Made by a program: the position numbers and the translations under genes
Shown: positions 1 to 5,811 of the stretch, piece by piece
Numbering within the stretch: the first letter of the stretch is position 1
Layout: each line of letters opens with the position of its first letter
The notes under the pieces: generated by a model
What the model saw: the letters and a program-made list of their open reading frames with translations, nothing else
Database searches by the model: none
Told to the model about the DNA's origin: nothing
Origin: Candidatus Uhrbacteria bacterium
Lineage (GTDB): Bacteria; Patescibacteriota; Patescibacteriia; JACQSD01
Length of the DNA stretch: 7,257 nt
Assembly: GCA_016206165.1 (NCBI GenBank)
Contig: JACQSD010000031.1
Span: forward strand, 1-7,257
Direction: 5' to 3'

Positions 1-10
1 CACATGGGAA

Positions 11-37
11 GAGTAGTCGGCGGAGCCGACTCTGCTC
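11..37. repeat. Hairpin-forming inverted repeat
   Basis: A perfect 7-bp stem (15-21 with 25-31, agtcggc/gccgact) closes on a 3-base loop. It can be extended imperfectly by gag (11-13) with ctc (35-37). No T-run follows on either strand, so it is not a canonical intrinsic terminator. It lies downstream of the - strand gene ending at 105 and could be a dispersed palindromic repeat. The gtcggc-gga-gccgac type of palindrome looks like the short GC-rich repeats common between genes in candidate-phylum genomes, but that is recollection rather than a search result. Confidence 0.5.
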
Positions 38-42
38 CTAGC

Positions 43-86
43 GAACCCGCCCTGATGCCCTGCGCTCATGGCGCAGGGTCGGGTTC
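43..86. repeat. Nested inverted repeat, possible terminator of the - strand gene
   Basis: An outer 7-bp arm (43-49 gaacccg with 80-86 cgggttc) encloses a perfect 8-bp GC-rich stem (58-65 ccctgcgc with 71-78 gcgcaggg) with a 5-base loop. Bases 50-57 and 79 are unpaired. It begins 18 bases past the stop of the - strand gene and is strong enough to stabilise or end that transcript. The - strand side has no uridine tract after it, so a standard intrinsic terminator is not shown. It may instead be a dispersed repeat used as a transcript end. Confidence 0.5.
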
Positions 87-109
87 ACTTATACACTTAC
101 TCACTTATC
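86..109. repeat. Three-unit 8-bp tandem repeat over the stop codon of the upstream - strand gene
   Basis: Three consecutive 8-base units begin with CACTTA (86-91, 94-99, 102-107) followed by two variable bases. On the - strand each unit reads TAAGTG, and the first one met by the ribosome supplies the TAA stop of the 105-761 gene. The array therefore overlaps the coding end and sits next to the 43-86 inverted repeat. It may be part of a larger composite intergenic repeat. Confidence 0.55.
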
Positions 110-761
110 GAATTTCCTTCAAAAACTCTTGTGCTAAACTTGCTGTATCGCCCGATGCACTATAAAATGACTTCCAGACGACGGCGATGTCTGCACTATT
201 AAAGAATGCACGTTGGACATCCTTGATTGTGTCTCCGCCAGCGATGGAAAGCAAAATGTCGTATGCGCCTTTCACGCGCGCTATTTCGTGGAATGGAATT
301 TGTTTTTCGCGATTATCTCGTTCCTCGTCAACACCACGATGGAGCAGGACAACGCGAGGCGGTTTCTTGAGTGCACGAAGTATCGTGAGTGCATACTCGA
401 CATTCATCATATCGATCATTGCATCAAGCCCTTGTGCATCACATGCAGCGACAAAAGCGTTCAGTGTTTCAATTGGCGCGAGTCCAAGCGCGATAACACC
501 ATTTGCTCCATAGCGGCCAGCAATCGAGACCTCTGTTGCGCCGCGATCCATGGTTTTCATGTCAGCAACGATATATGCGTCTGGCCCCGCCCATGCACGA
601 AGCTCGGCAATCGAGTGTGCACCAAATTCTTTGATGAGCGGCGTTCCTGCCTCAAAAATAATCCGAGGATCTCGCGGGACACTCGCAATGATCGATGCGG
701 CATCATCGAGGTTTGAGTTGAGTGCAATTTGGAGATAGTGAAGTTTTTTGGATAATGACAT
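105..761 (-). CDS. HUMPS/OMPDC-family barrel protein, hexulose-6-phosphate synthase-like
   Basis: The 218-residue product resembles the orotidine 5'-phosphate decarboxylase superfamily, closest in pattern to 3-hexulose-6-phosphate synthase and 3-keto-L-gulonate-6-phosphate decarboxylase. These are cytosolic (beta/alpha)8 enzymes acting on sugar phosphates with Mg2+. Visible landmarks are EAGTPLIKEFG (E37, the usual metal-ligand Glu), the signature VADMKTMD (D67, K69, D72), MIDMMN (115-120), LLHRGVD (H141, R142, D145) and AGGD near 174-177. Two deviations stand out. The usual ALD at the end of the first strand is ALN (Asn15), and the late VGR-type phosphate-binding segment reads VVWKSF (K197). 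Hexulose-phosphate synthase activity is thus likely but unproven. No phosphohexuloisomerase gene is nearby. I chose the ATG at 761 because the family homology begins at LQIAL. An upstream GTG at 827 would read the palindromic repeat as protein. It is divergent from mutY and has no clear Shine-Dalgarno. Confidence 0.82.
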   Translation of the reverse strand: MSLSKKLHYLQIALNSNLDDAASIIASVPRDPRIIFEAGTPLIKEFGAHSIAELRAWAGPDAYIVADMKTMDRGATEVSIAGRYGANGVIALGLAPIETLNAFVAACDAQGLDAMIDMMNVEYALTILRALKKPPRVVLLHRGVDEERDNREKQIPFHEIARVKGAYDILLSIAGGDTIKDVQRAFFNSADIAVVWKSFYSASGDTASLAQEFLKEIR

Positions 762-790
762 ACTAAGACGTTGAATAATTGTCTCGAATG

Positions 791-866
791 GGTAGCCGCA
801 ACCTTTAGGTTGCGCAGGCTTCCGCACGAGGCGGATCCGCCGGGGGCGGAAAAGCCTGCGGCTACC
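791..866. repeat. 76-bp palindromic element folding as a perfect three-way junction
   Basis: Three stems meet with no unpaired base at the junction. The outer stem is ggtagcc (791-797) with ggctacc (860-866). The first inner hairpin is gcaacct (798-804) with aggttgc (807-813). The second inner hairpin is gcaggctt (814-821) with aagcctgc (852-859), continued after a two-base bulge by ccgc (822-825) with gcgg (846-849). Its interior holds the 12-bp palindrome ggcggatccgcc (830-841). The element fills the divergent spacer between the barrel-protein gene and mutY. It looks like a dispersed, non-coding palindromic repeat family of the REP or MITE kind. No transposase is present in the window. Confidence 0.75.
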
Positions 867-872
867 AGTTTG

Positions 873-881
873 TGATATTAT
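873..881 (+). promoter_or_regulatory. Extended -10 promoter of mutY
   Basis: TGATATTAT matches the extended -10 consensus TGnTATAAT with one mismatch. Initiation about 7 bases downstream would fall near 888-889, only 3 or 4 bases before the mutY ATG at 892, so the transcript would be nearly leaderless. The matching -35 position (about 853-858) lies inside the three-way-junction repeat and has no good consensus, as is usual for extended -10 promoters. The distance to ATG and the missing Shine-Dalgarno support each other, but this is a pattern match only. Confidence 0.5.
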
Positions 882-891
882 GTAACGGTTT

Positions 892-1806
892 ATGAATACT
901 GTATCACATTTGGCAAATGCTCGAAAGGTGGCAATTGTGCAGCGCCGTCTGCTCCGATGGTACGCTGCTCACAAGCGCGATCTGCCGTGGCGGAGAACTC
1001 GTGACCCATATCGAATCCTGGTTTCCGAAATTATGTTGCAGCAGACACAAGTGGATCGCGTCATTCCAAAGTATAAAGCGTTCTTGAAAGAGTTCCCGAC
1101 GCTGCGTGCGCTTGCCGATGCATCACCGGCGGCTGTCATCCGTGCGTGGAGTGGGCTTGGGTATAATCGCCGCGCCCTCTACCTCCACCGAACGGCACAG
1201 AGTATTGCTAAAGATTATCACGGAAGATTTCCGAAGGATGTAGATATTCTCGAGACGCTTCCCGGGATAGGAAAATATACAGCACGCGCGGTTGTTTGTT
1301 TTGCATTTGGCAAGGATGTTGCGCCCGTGGATACGAACATTGCCCGCGTCTTTCATCGTATCTTTTTTGGAGTGGAGGTGCCAAAGAAAAAAATATCGGA
1401 CGCGCAACTTTGGACGTTGGCAGAAAAACTGGTACCAAAAGGACGCGGGTATCCATGGAACCACGGCCTCATGGATTTTGGCTCACTTGTTTGCACTGCG
1501 AAACGCCCGAAGTGCGTGACCTGTCCCATGCAGTCGAAGTGTGCCGCATACCCTGCAATCAAAAGCGTTGATTGGACAAAGCATCGCCACCGCACCGTGG
1601 CTGCATTCAAAGATTCTGACCGCTACTTTCGCGGGCGCATTATTGAATATCTTCGCACAGCACCCGGGCATCGCTCGACTATCGCTGCACTTGAGTTTTA
1701 TTTTCGCGCCCAATGTCCACCATCGCGGCTCTCATCGCTTATTGATACGCTTGTTCGTGATCATCTTGTTACCTGTGTACGTGATATGATTGCACTGCCT
1801 CGATAA
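892..1806 (+). CDS. mutY: A/G-specific adenine DNA glycosylase, short form
   Basis: The 304-residue HhH-GPD glycosylase would remove adenine mispaired with 8-oxoguanine or guanine in base excision repair. Motifs in order: LPWR (31-34), SEIMLQQTQV with catalytic Glu46, GLGYNRRA (88-95), the helix-hairpin-helix LPGIGKYTA (123-131) with Tyr at the position that is Lys in endonuclease III, and PVDTN with catalytic Asp147. A [4Fe-4S] loop C-X6-C-X2-C-X5-C follows (C201, C208, C211, C217). Glu46 and Tyr129 favour MutY over endonuclease III. The protein lacks the NUDIX-like 8-oxoG recognition domain of E. coli-type MutY (about 350 residues). Instead it ends in roughly 75 residues (from about SDRYFRGRIIEYLR to DMIALPR) that look like the winged-helix-like tail of short actinobacterial MutY proteins. 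The ATG at 892 leaves a normal N-terminus and no Shine-Dalgarno precedes it. The gene heads a possible operon, with the next start 20 bases after its stop. Confidence 0.93.
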   Translation: MNTVSHLANARKVAIVQRRLLRWYAAHKRDLPWRRTRDPYRILVSEIMLQQTQVDRVIPKYKAFLKEFPTLRALADASPAAVIRAWSGLGYNRRALYLHRTAQSIAKDYHGRFPKDVDILETLPGIGKYTARAVVCFAFGKDVAPVDTNIARVFHRIFFGVEVPKKKISDAQLWTLAEKLVPKGRGYPWNHGLMDFGSLVCTAKRPKCVTCPMQSKCAAYPAIKSVDWTKHRHRTVAAFKDSDRYFRGRIIEYLRTAPGHRSTIAALEFYFRAQCPPSRLSSLIDTLVRDHLVTCVRDMIALPR

Positions 1807-1818
1807 ACAAAGTAAGAT
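1790..1818 (+). promoter_or_regulatory. Possible internal promoter for the flavin reductase gene
   Basis: TTGCAC (1790-1795) and TAAGAT (1813-1818) are separated by 17 bases, as expected for -35 and -10 boxes. The -10 ends 8 bases before the ATG at 1827, repeating the near-leaderless geometry seen in front of mutY. Both boxes are weak matches (3 of 6 and 4 of 6), and the -35 lies inside the mutY coding end. Read-through from the mutY promoter is an equally good explanation. Confidence 0.25.
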
Positions 1819-1826
1819 AGAAACGT

Positions 1827-2387
1827 ATGAATCCACAATTATCCATTGCACTTATCCTTGGCACTGGCCGCGAGGGCCGCGCGTCAGAAAAAATTGCGCG
1901 GTATGTGGAGGTGCAAGCAAAAGCTTTCGGGTTTGCTGTGACGTTTGTTGATGTCCGCGACTACGCATTGCCGTTCACGACCCACTCCAAGGTTGATCAC
2001 GAGAAAACAAATCCATGGAAGGCAATTGCTGCGAATGCGGATGGATTTATTATTGTTGCGCCAGAATATAATCATGGCTATCCAGGAGAGCTTAAAATTC
2101 TCCTCGACAAACTCTTTATCGAGTATGCGCGGAAGCCGGTTGCGGTGTGTGCAGTCTCGAAAGGGGCGCTTGGCGGCAGCCGTATGTTGGAAAATCTTCG
2201 CCCAGTGTTGATTGAGTTGCGCATGGCGGTGCTTGGTGCCGCGGTCTATTTTTCAAATGCGCAGGAACTTTTTAATGCAACTGGTGCAATGCTTGATGCA
2301 TCGTACGAAGTAAAGCTCAAAAAATTATTCGATGAACTCGCGTGGTATGCGAGAGCATTAAAAGAAGCACGCGCGACAGTCGTCTGA
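1827..2387 (+). CDS. NADPH-dependent FMN reductase family protein
   Basis: The 186-residue cytosolic flavodoxin-fold protein belongs to the NADPH-dependent FMN reductase/azoreductase/chromate reductase family, which binds FMN and passes electrons from NAD(P)H to flavins, quinones or other acceptors. The N-terminal strand and phosphate-binding loop are ILGTGREGRASEKIA (10-24). The family signature APEYNHGYPGELKILLD (78-94) carries PEYN at 79-82 and PG at 86-87. A further family-like stretch is KGALGGSRMLENLRPVL, the usual GG-x-x-x-LR pattern. Length is typical for the family. The true substrate cannot be told from sequence. It starts 20 bases after mutY and stops 2 bases before the ATG of the MFS permease, so the last two are very likely co-transcribed and perhaps translationally coupled. 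No Shine-Dalgarno is visible; GATAGAAAC precedes the start. Confidence 0.88.
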   Translation: MNPQLSIALILGTGREGRASEKIARYVEVQAKAFGFAVTFVDVRDYALPFTTHSKVDHEKTNPWKAIAANADGFIIVAPEYNHGYPGELKILLDKLFIEYARKPVAVCAVSKGALGGSRMLENLRPVLIELRMAVLGAAVYFSNAQELFNATGAMLDASYEVKLKKLFDELAWYARALKEARATVV

Positions 2388-2389
2388 CT

Positions 2390-3583
2390 ATGGCAAAATA
2401 TCTTGACGGCAACGTTTCTCCAGGATTCGTTGCGCTCTACACCGGAAAAACAATTACGATGATTGCCGGAGGGCTGCTCGGGCTCTACCTTCCTATTTTT
2501 TTATTTAATCTTTTTAACGGAAGTCTCATATCCGTCATGCTTTTCTTTGTTGCATCATCGCTTCTGTATGTCGCCACCGTTGCTGCGGGGGCTCGTTTTC
2601 TCAATCACTTTGGATTTCGTCGCGCGTTGATTGCGAGTACATTCTTTGGCGCTCTTTTCTTTATCATCTTTTCTTTTATTACAAAACAAAACGCACTCAC
2701 CCTCCTTTTTCTTGCGCTCTTTGTGCTCACGATCTACCGCATTCTTTATTGGGTGCCATACATTGTTGATTTTGCAAAATTTACCGATCGCAGGAACCGC
2801 GGAAGAGAGTTGAGCGTGCTTGGGATAACGCGAGATATTCTTGGTATCGTTGTGCCGGTGATCGCGGGATACGTTTTGAGTCGCTATGACTTTACGGTAC
2901 TTTTTGCTGCATCCATCGTCTTGTATCTCCTTTCTGCGATTCCATATATTGTCATCCCAAAAACGCAGGAACAATATCGTTGGGGGTATGGCGAGACATG
3001 GCGACATTTTTTTGATCGGAGCCGGCGACGGACGATTCTCGCCTTTGTCGCGGATGGCGCAGAAAGCCTCGTTGCGCTCGAAGTGTGGCCGATTTTCATT
3101 TTTCTTGTGCTCAGCGGCGATTATTTAAAGGTGGGCGCGATTTCAACGGTGATCATTGGCGTGACCGTTTTACTGCAACTGACTATGGGAAAATATATCG
3201 ACGCGTCCGATGATCATGCCGAGCGTGCATTGCACGTGGGAAGTTTTTTCTATTCGATTGGTTGGATTCTCAAAATGTTTGTGTTGAATGCATATCACAT
3301 TTTTGTTCTTGGCGCGTATCATAGCGTTGTCAAAATTGTCATGCAGATTCCTTTTGATGCGTTGACGTTCGAGCTTGCCGCTGATGAAGGGCATTATGTC
3401 GACGAGTTCACCGTGCTTCATGAGATGGCAGTGCATATCGGGAAGGCGCTTATGGCGCTCCTCGTCATCGGCGTTGCATGGTTTCTTCCAATTCAATGGA
3501 CGTTTTTACTCGCTGCGTTTTCAACAGTATTTTTGAATGTATTGCAAAAACATCGCCCGCCGCTTGTGCGACGGCCGGTGTAG
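2390..3583 (+). CDS. Major facilitator superfamily permease, substrate unknown
   Basis: The 397-residue product is strongly hydrophobic, with about ten to twelve membrane segments spread along its whole length, as in MFS secondary transporters of the cytoplasmic membrane. A motif-A-like loop after the second segment, GARFLNHFGFRRAL (67-80), corresponds to the G-x-x-x-D/N-R-x-G-R-R pattern. A charged central cytoplasmic stretch (about QEQYRWGYGETWRHFFDRSRRR) separates the two six-helix halves. A loop with YWVPYIVDFAKFTDRRNRGRE sits in the first half. I cannot name the substrate. The ATG at 2390 was preferred to a GTG at 2342 because the latter overlaps the preceding gene by 46 bases. The 2-base gap to the flavin reductase stop indicates one transcript. 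A redox enzyme paired with a permease could serve xenobiotic handling, but nothing in the sequence proves it. The stop is TAG with no terminator hairpin after it. Confidence 0.85.
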   Translation: MAKYLDGNVSPGFVALYTGKTITMIAGGLLGLYLPIFLFNLFNGSLISVMLFFVASSLLYVATVAAGARFLNHFGFRRALIASTFFGALFFIIFSFITKQNALTLLFLALFVLTIYRILYWVPYIVDFAKFTDRRNRGRELSVLGITRDILGIVVPVIAGYVLSRYDFTVLFAASIVLYLLSAIPYIVIPKTQEQYRWGYGETWRHFFDRSRRRTILAFVADGAESLVALEVWPIFIFLVLSGDYLKVGAISTVIIGVTVLLQLTMGKYIDASDDHAERALHVGSFFYSIGWILKMFVLNAYHIFVLGAYHSVVKIVMQIPFDALTFELAADEGHYVDEFTVLHEMAVHIGKALMALLVIGVAWFLPIQWTFLLAAFSTVFLNVLQKHRPPLVRRPV

Positions 3584-3706
3584 TGATTGGTATGTTCTCG
3601 ACCGGGCTCGAACAATATATTCTTCAAACGCAATAACACAATGGATTTATACACGATGCGGCCGCATTCTCTATAAATCTACTTGACGGCATGCTTATTG
3701 CAGAGT
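3584..3706 (+). promoter_or_regulatory. Intergenic spacer before the helicase gene, weak promoter candidate
   Basis: This is the only sizeable gap among the + strand genes. TATAAA at 3672-3677 is the best -10-like box and would start a transcript about 23 bases before the helicase ATG at 3707. Its -35 partner is poor. TTGACG at 3683-3688 is a good -35 match, but its -10 partner would overlap the ATG. Two tiny ORFs (3592-3636, 14 codons; 3641-3676, 11 codons) are present without supporting signals. No clear terminator for the permease gene is seen. Confidence 0.3.
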
Positions 3707-5806
3707 ATGTCTATTGATTATTCTCAAGAACTGAATGCCGAGCAGTTGCGGGTCGTCGAAGAGGGTGACGGCCCGTGCTTAGTGCTGGCGGGAGCCGGAA
3801 GTGGGAAGACGCGGACGATTGTGTATCGTGTCGCATGGCTGCTTGAGCACGGTGTGGATCCACGCGAAATCATGCTCGTCACGTTTACAAATAAGGCGGC
3901 AAAAGAAATGTTGACGCGCGTCGATGCGTTGACGCAGGGAAAGTCGCGCGGGCTTTTTGGCGGGACGTTTCATCACCTCGGGAATCTTTTTCTTCGCCGC
4001 TCTGCTGCACGCATTGGCAGGAGTTCTGCATTTACGATTCTCGATAGCGATGACAGTCAGCAACTCATGAAGGGTGTTGTTGGCTCGCTTGGCAGTGAGC
4101 GGAGTAAACTTTTTCCAAAGCCCGCAGTGCTCCGAGATATCTGGAGCTTCATGCGGAATAGCGATGCGGATCTTGAGGAGTATGTGAGTGATCGCTTTGG
4201 GCATCTTCCGGAAAAAGAAATCGTAATGATTGTGGAGAGTATGCGTGGCTATGAGAAGCGAAAACAATCAGCGAACCAGATGGACTTCGATGATCTCCTC
4301 ATTCATTGGAGAACACTGTTGCAAGAGTCGGCATCTTCAACAACGCAACCCTCTCCTTTGAGGAGAGGGGAGGGTGAGGTTTTTCATCATTTCCAGTACA
4401 TCCTCGTTGACGAATATCAGGACACGAACACCATACAAGGTGATATTGTTCGCGCTCTTGCCAAGGCGAACGGAAATCTTTTGGTTGTCGGCGATGACAG
4501 CCAGAGCATTTATTCGTTTCGTGCGGCAACGGTGCGAAACATTCTTGATTTTCCAAAACAATTTGTAAATGCAAAAACATTTCGGCTCGAAACAAACTAT
4601 CGTTCGACGCCAGAGATTCTCCATCTCGCGAATGCAAGTATCAAAAAGAATCGCAATCGACACGAGAAGAATCTGAAGAGTCTCAAACAAAAGGGGGAGC
4701 GGCCGAAACTCATCGTGTTTGAGGATACAGAGAAAGAAGCAGAATTTATCGCAAACGCGCTTCGTGATGCTCGTGATGCAGGGGCGCCACTGCACGAACA
4801 CGCTGTACTCTTTCGCGCCGCGTATCAATCGCTTGCACTTGAGCTTGCACTCGCAAAAAGAAATATCCCATACATCATGCGCGGGGGGATTCGTTTTTTT
4901 GAGCAGGCACATGTGAAGGACGTACTCGCGTATTTTCGAATCCTTGCGAATCCCTTGGACGAGCTCGCGTGGAAACGGGTGCTGTTGATGGAAGAAGGGG
5001 TGGGGGACGTGAAAGCTGCAAGAATTTTTGAAATCATACAGCAACGAATTCCCAATTCCCAATTCCCAATTCCCAATGAAAATCAAAATGTTCACTGGTC
5101 GATGTTTAATGATCAATCACTTGCGCAGTTTGGACTTCCGAAGAATACTACTGCACTCCTCCGCGAACTTGCGACATCGCAGGATACATTGCTCACAAAA
5201 GGAGTGTTGACGATTCTCCAAAACGGCTATGGCGATTACCTTGAATCCAATTTTGAGAATCACAAGGATCGGCGGGCTGATCTTGAACAACTCGCATCAT
5301 TTGCTGGTCGTTATCAAACGCTTGAAGAGTTTTTGAGTGATGCAACACTTTCTGAAGGGTTTCGTCGCGATCGTGCGTATGGACTTTCGGGGCCGGAGGA
5401 TGCGGTCGTTCTCTCGACAATTCACCAAGCCAAAGGTCTTGAGTGGGATCATGTGTATGTCATTGGGCTTGTTGAAGGACAATTTCCGCACATCAAAGTC
5501 CTCGACCATCCACACGAGTTGGAGGAAGAACGGCGATTGTTCTATGTTGCCGTTACACGCGCTGCGGATCGATTGACATTAACATTTTCTGGCCAGTCGA
5601 AAAGTGCGTATGCAGGGATGAGTGTCAATGATCCTTCTCGTTTTCTTGCTGAACTTCCGAGCGACGCATATACGCGCGTCGACAGGCATGATATATTTGA
5701 TTCCTCGGATGACGACAACGAGACCATCCGATTATCGGAAAGCGGTGATGTGATCAACGAAGGAATTCTTGATCGAATTTTAAAGGAAAAGCGCTCCTCG
5801 CGATAG
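3707..5806 (+). CDS. uvrD: UvrD/PcrA-type superfamily 1A DNA helicase with two in-frame repeat insertions
   Basis: The 699-residue ATP-dependent 3'-5' DNA helicase would act in nucleotide excision repair, replication-fork rescue or recombination control. Motifs in order: Q-motif LNAEQ (9-13), Walker A GAGSGKT (29-35), Ia TFTNKAAKEM, Ib GTFHH, motif II LVDEYQDTN (233-241), III GDDSQSIYSFR (262-272), IV LETNYRST (294-301), V STIHQAKGLEW (570-580) and VI EERRLFYVAVTRA (607-619, with R618). All are intact, so it should be functional. Between MDFDDLL and motif II the usual linker is replaced by TQPSPLRRGEGEV, encoded by a palindromic repeat (4349-4379). In the 2B region IPNSQFPIPN (448-457) is encoded by AATTCCC heptamers. 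The ATG at 3707 is preferred over a TTG at 3683 because the helicase N-terminus starts just after it. The acidic C-terminal tail (SSDDDNE) is not conserved. The name uvrD is by family; PcrA is equivalent here. The next gene starts 5 bases on. Confidence 0.93.
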   Translation: MSIDYSQELNAEQLRVVEEGDGPCLVLAGAGSGKTRTIVYRVAWLLEHGVDPREIMLVTFTNKAAKEMLTRVDALTQGKSRGLFGGTFHHLGNLFLRRSAARIGRSSAFTILDSDDSQQLMKGVVGSLGSERSKLFPKPAVLRDIWSFMRNSDADLEEYVSDRFGHLPEKEIVMIVESMRGYEKRKQSANQMDFDDLLIHWRTLLQESASSTTQPSPLRRGEGEVFHHFQYILVDEYQDTNTIQGDIVRALAKANGNLLVVGDDSQSIYSFRAATVRNILDFPKQFVNAKTFRLETNYRSTPEILHLANASIKKNRNRHEKNLKSLKQKGERPKLIVFEDTEKEAEFIANALRDARDAGAPLHEHAVLFRAAYQSLALELALAKRNIPYIMRGGIRFFEQAHVKDVLAYFRILANPLDELAWKRVLLMEEGVGDVKAARIFEIIQQRIPNSQFPIPNENQNVHWSMFNDQSLAQFGLPKNTTALLRELATSQDTLLTKGVLTILQNGYGDYLESNFENHKDRRADLEQLASFAGRYQTLEEFLSDATLSEGFRRDRAYGLSGPEDAVVLSTIHQAKGLEWDHVYVIGLVEGQFPHIKVLDHPHELEEERRLFYVAVTRAADRLTLTFSGQSKSAYAGMSVNDPSRFLAELPSDAYTRVDRHDIFDSSDDDNETIRLSESGDVINEGILDRILKEKRSSR
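4349..4379. repeat. Palindromic repeat inserted in frame in the helicase gene
   Basis: A perfect 9-bp inverted repeat, ccctctcct (4349-4357) and aggagaggg (4361-4369), has a 3-base loop and is followed by gagggtgagg. In the helicase it encodes PSPLRRGEGE (residues 215-224), just before motif II. The CCCTCTCCTTTGAGGAGAGGG type of palindrome resembles dispersed intergenic repeats found in many environmental bacterial genomes. Here it appears inside a coding region without breaking the frame, and the mRNA would form a stable hairpin. Confidence 0.75.
5047..5077. repeat. AATTCCC heptamer array, G-quadruplex pattern on the complementary strand
   Basis: Four perfect AATTCCC units (5047-5074) are followed by AAT. 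The - strand reads four GGG tracts separated by AATT, fitting the G3-N(1-7) four-tract quadruplex rule. Because 7 is not a multiple of 3, the units are read in successive frames and give IPNSQFPIPN in the helicase. The - strand is the template for uvrD transcription. Downstream bases to about 5120 (aatgatcaatc and similar) may be degenerate remains of a longer repeat. Confidence 0.8.
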
Positions 5807-5811
5807 AAACT

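Noticed and set aside
762..827. N-terminal extension of the - strand barrel protein from a GTG at 827
   Set aside because: The extra 22 residues are encoded largely by the three-way-junction repeat, and the family homology starts after the ATG at 761.
3594..3613. tRNA T-arm-like sequence (gttcgag on the - strand)
   Set aside because: The flanking bases do not form the T stem, and no acceptor, D or anticodon arms are found around it.
3592..3636. 14-codon ORF between the permease and helicase genes
   Set aside because: It is too short, has no ribosome binding site and no recognisable product; a leader peptide role cannot be supported.
3683..3706. TTG start at 3683 for the helicase
   Set aside because: It adds eight unconserved residues with no ribosome binding site, while the ATG at 3707 gives a normal UvrD N-terminus.
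3683..3711. Promoter with TTGACG as -35 and TATGTC as -10
   Set aside because: Transcription would begin inside the helicase coding region, downstream of the only plausible ATG before the Q-motif.
4883..4900. G6 and T7 runs in the helicase gene as phase-variation tracts
   Set aside because: The runs are short and lie in conserved coding sequence (RGGIRFFEQAH), so composition explains them.
4337..5116. 259-codon open frame on the - strand inside the helicase gene
   Set aside because: It has no recognisable motif and overlaps an intact helicase with all conserved motifs; it is a shadow frame.
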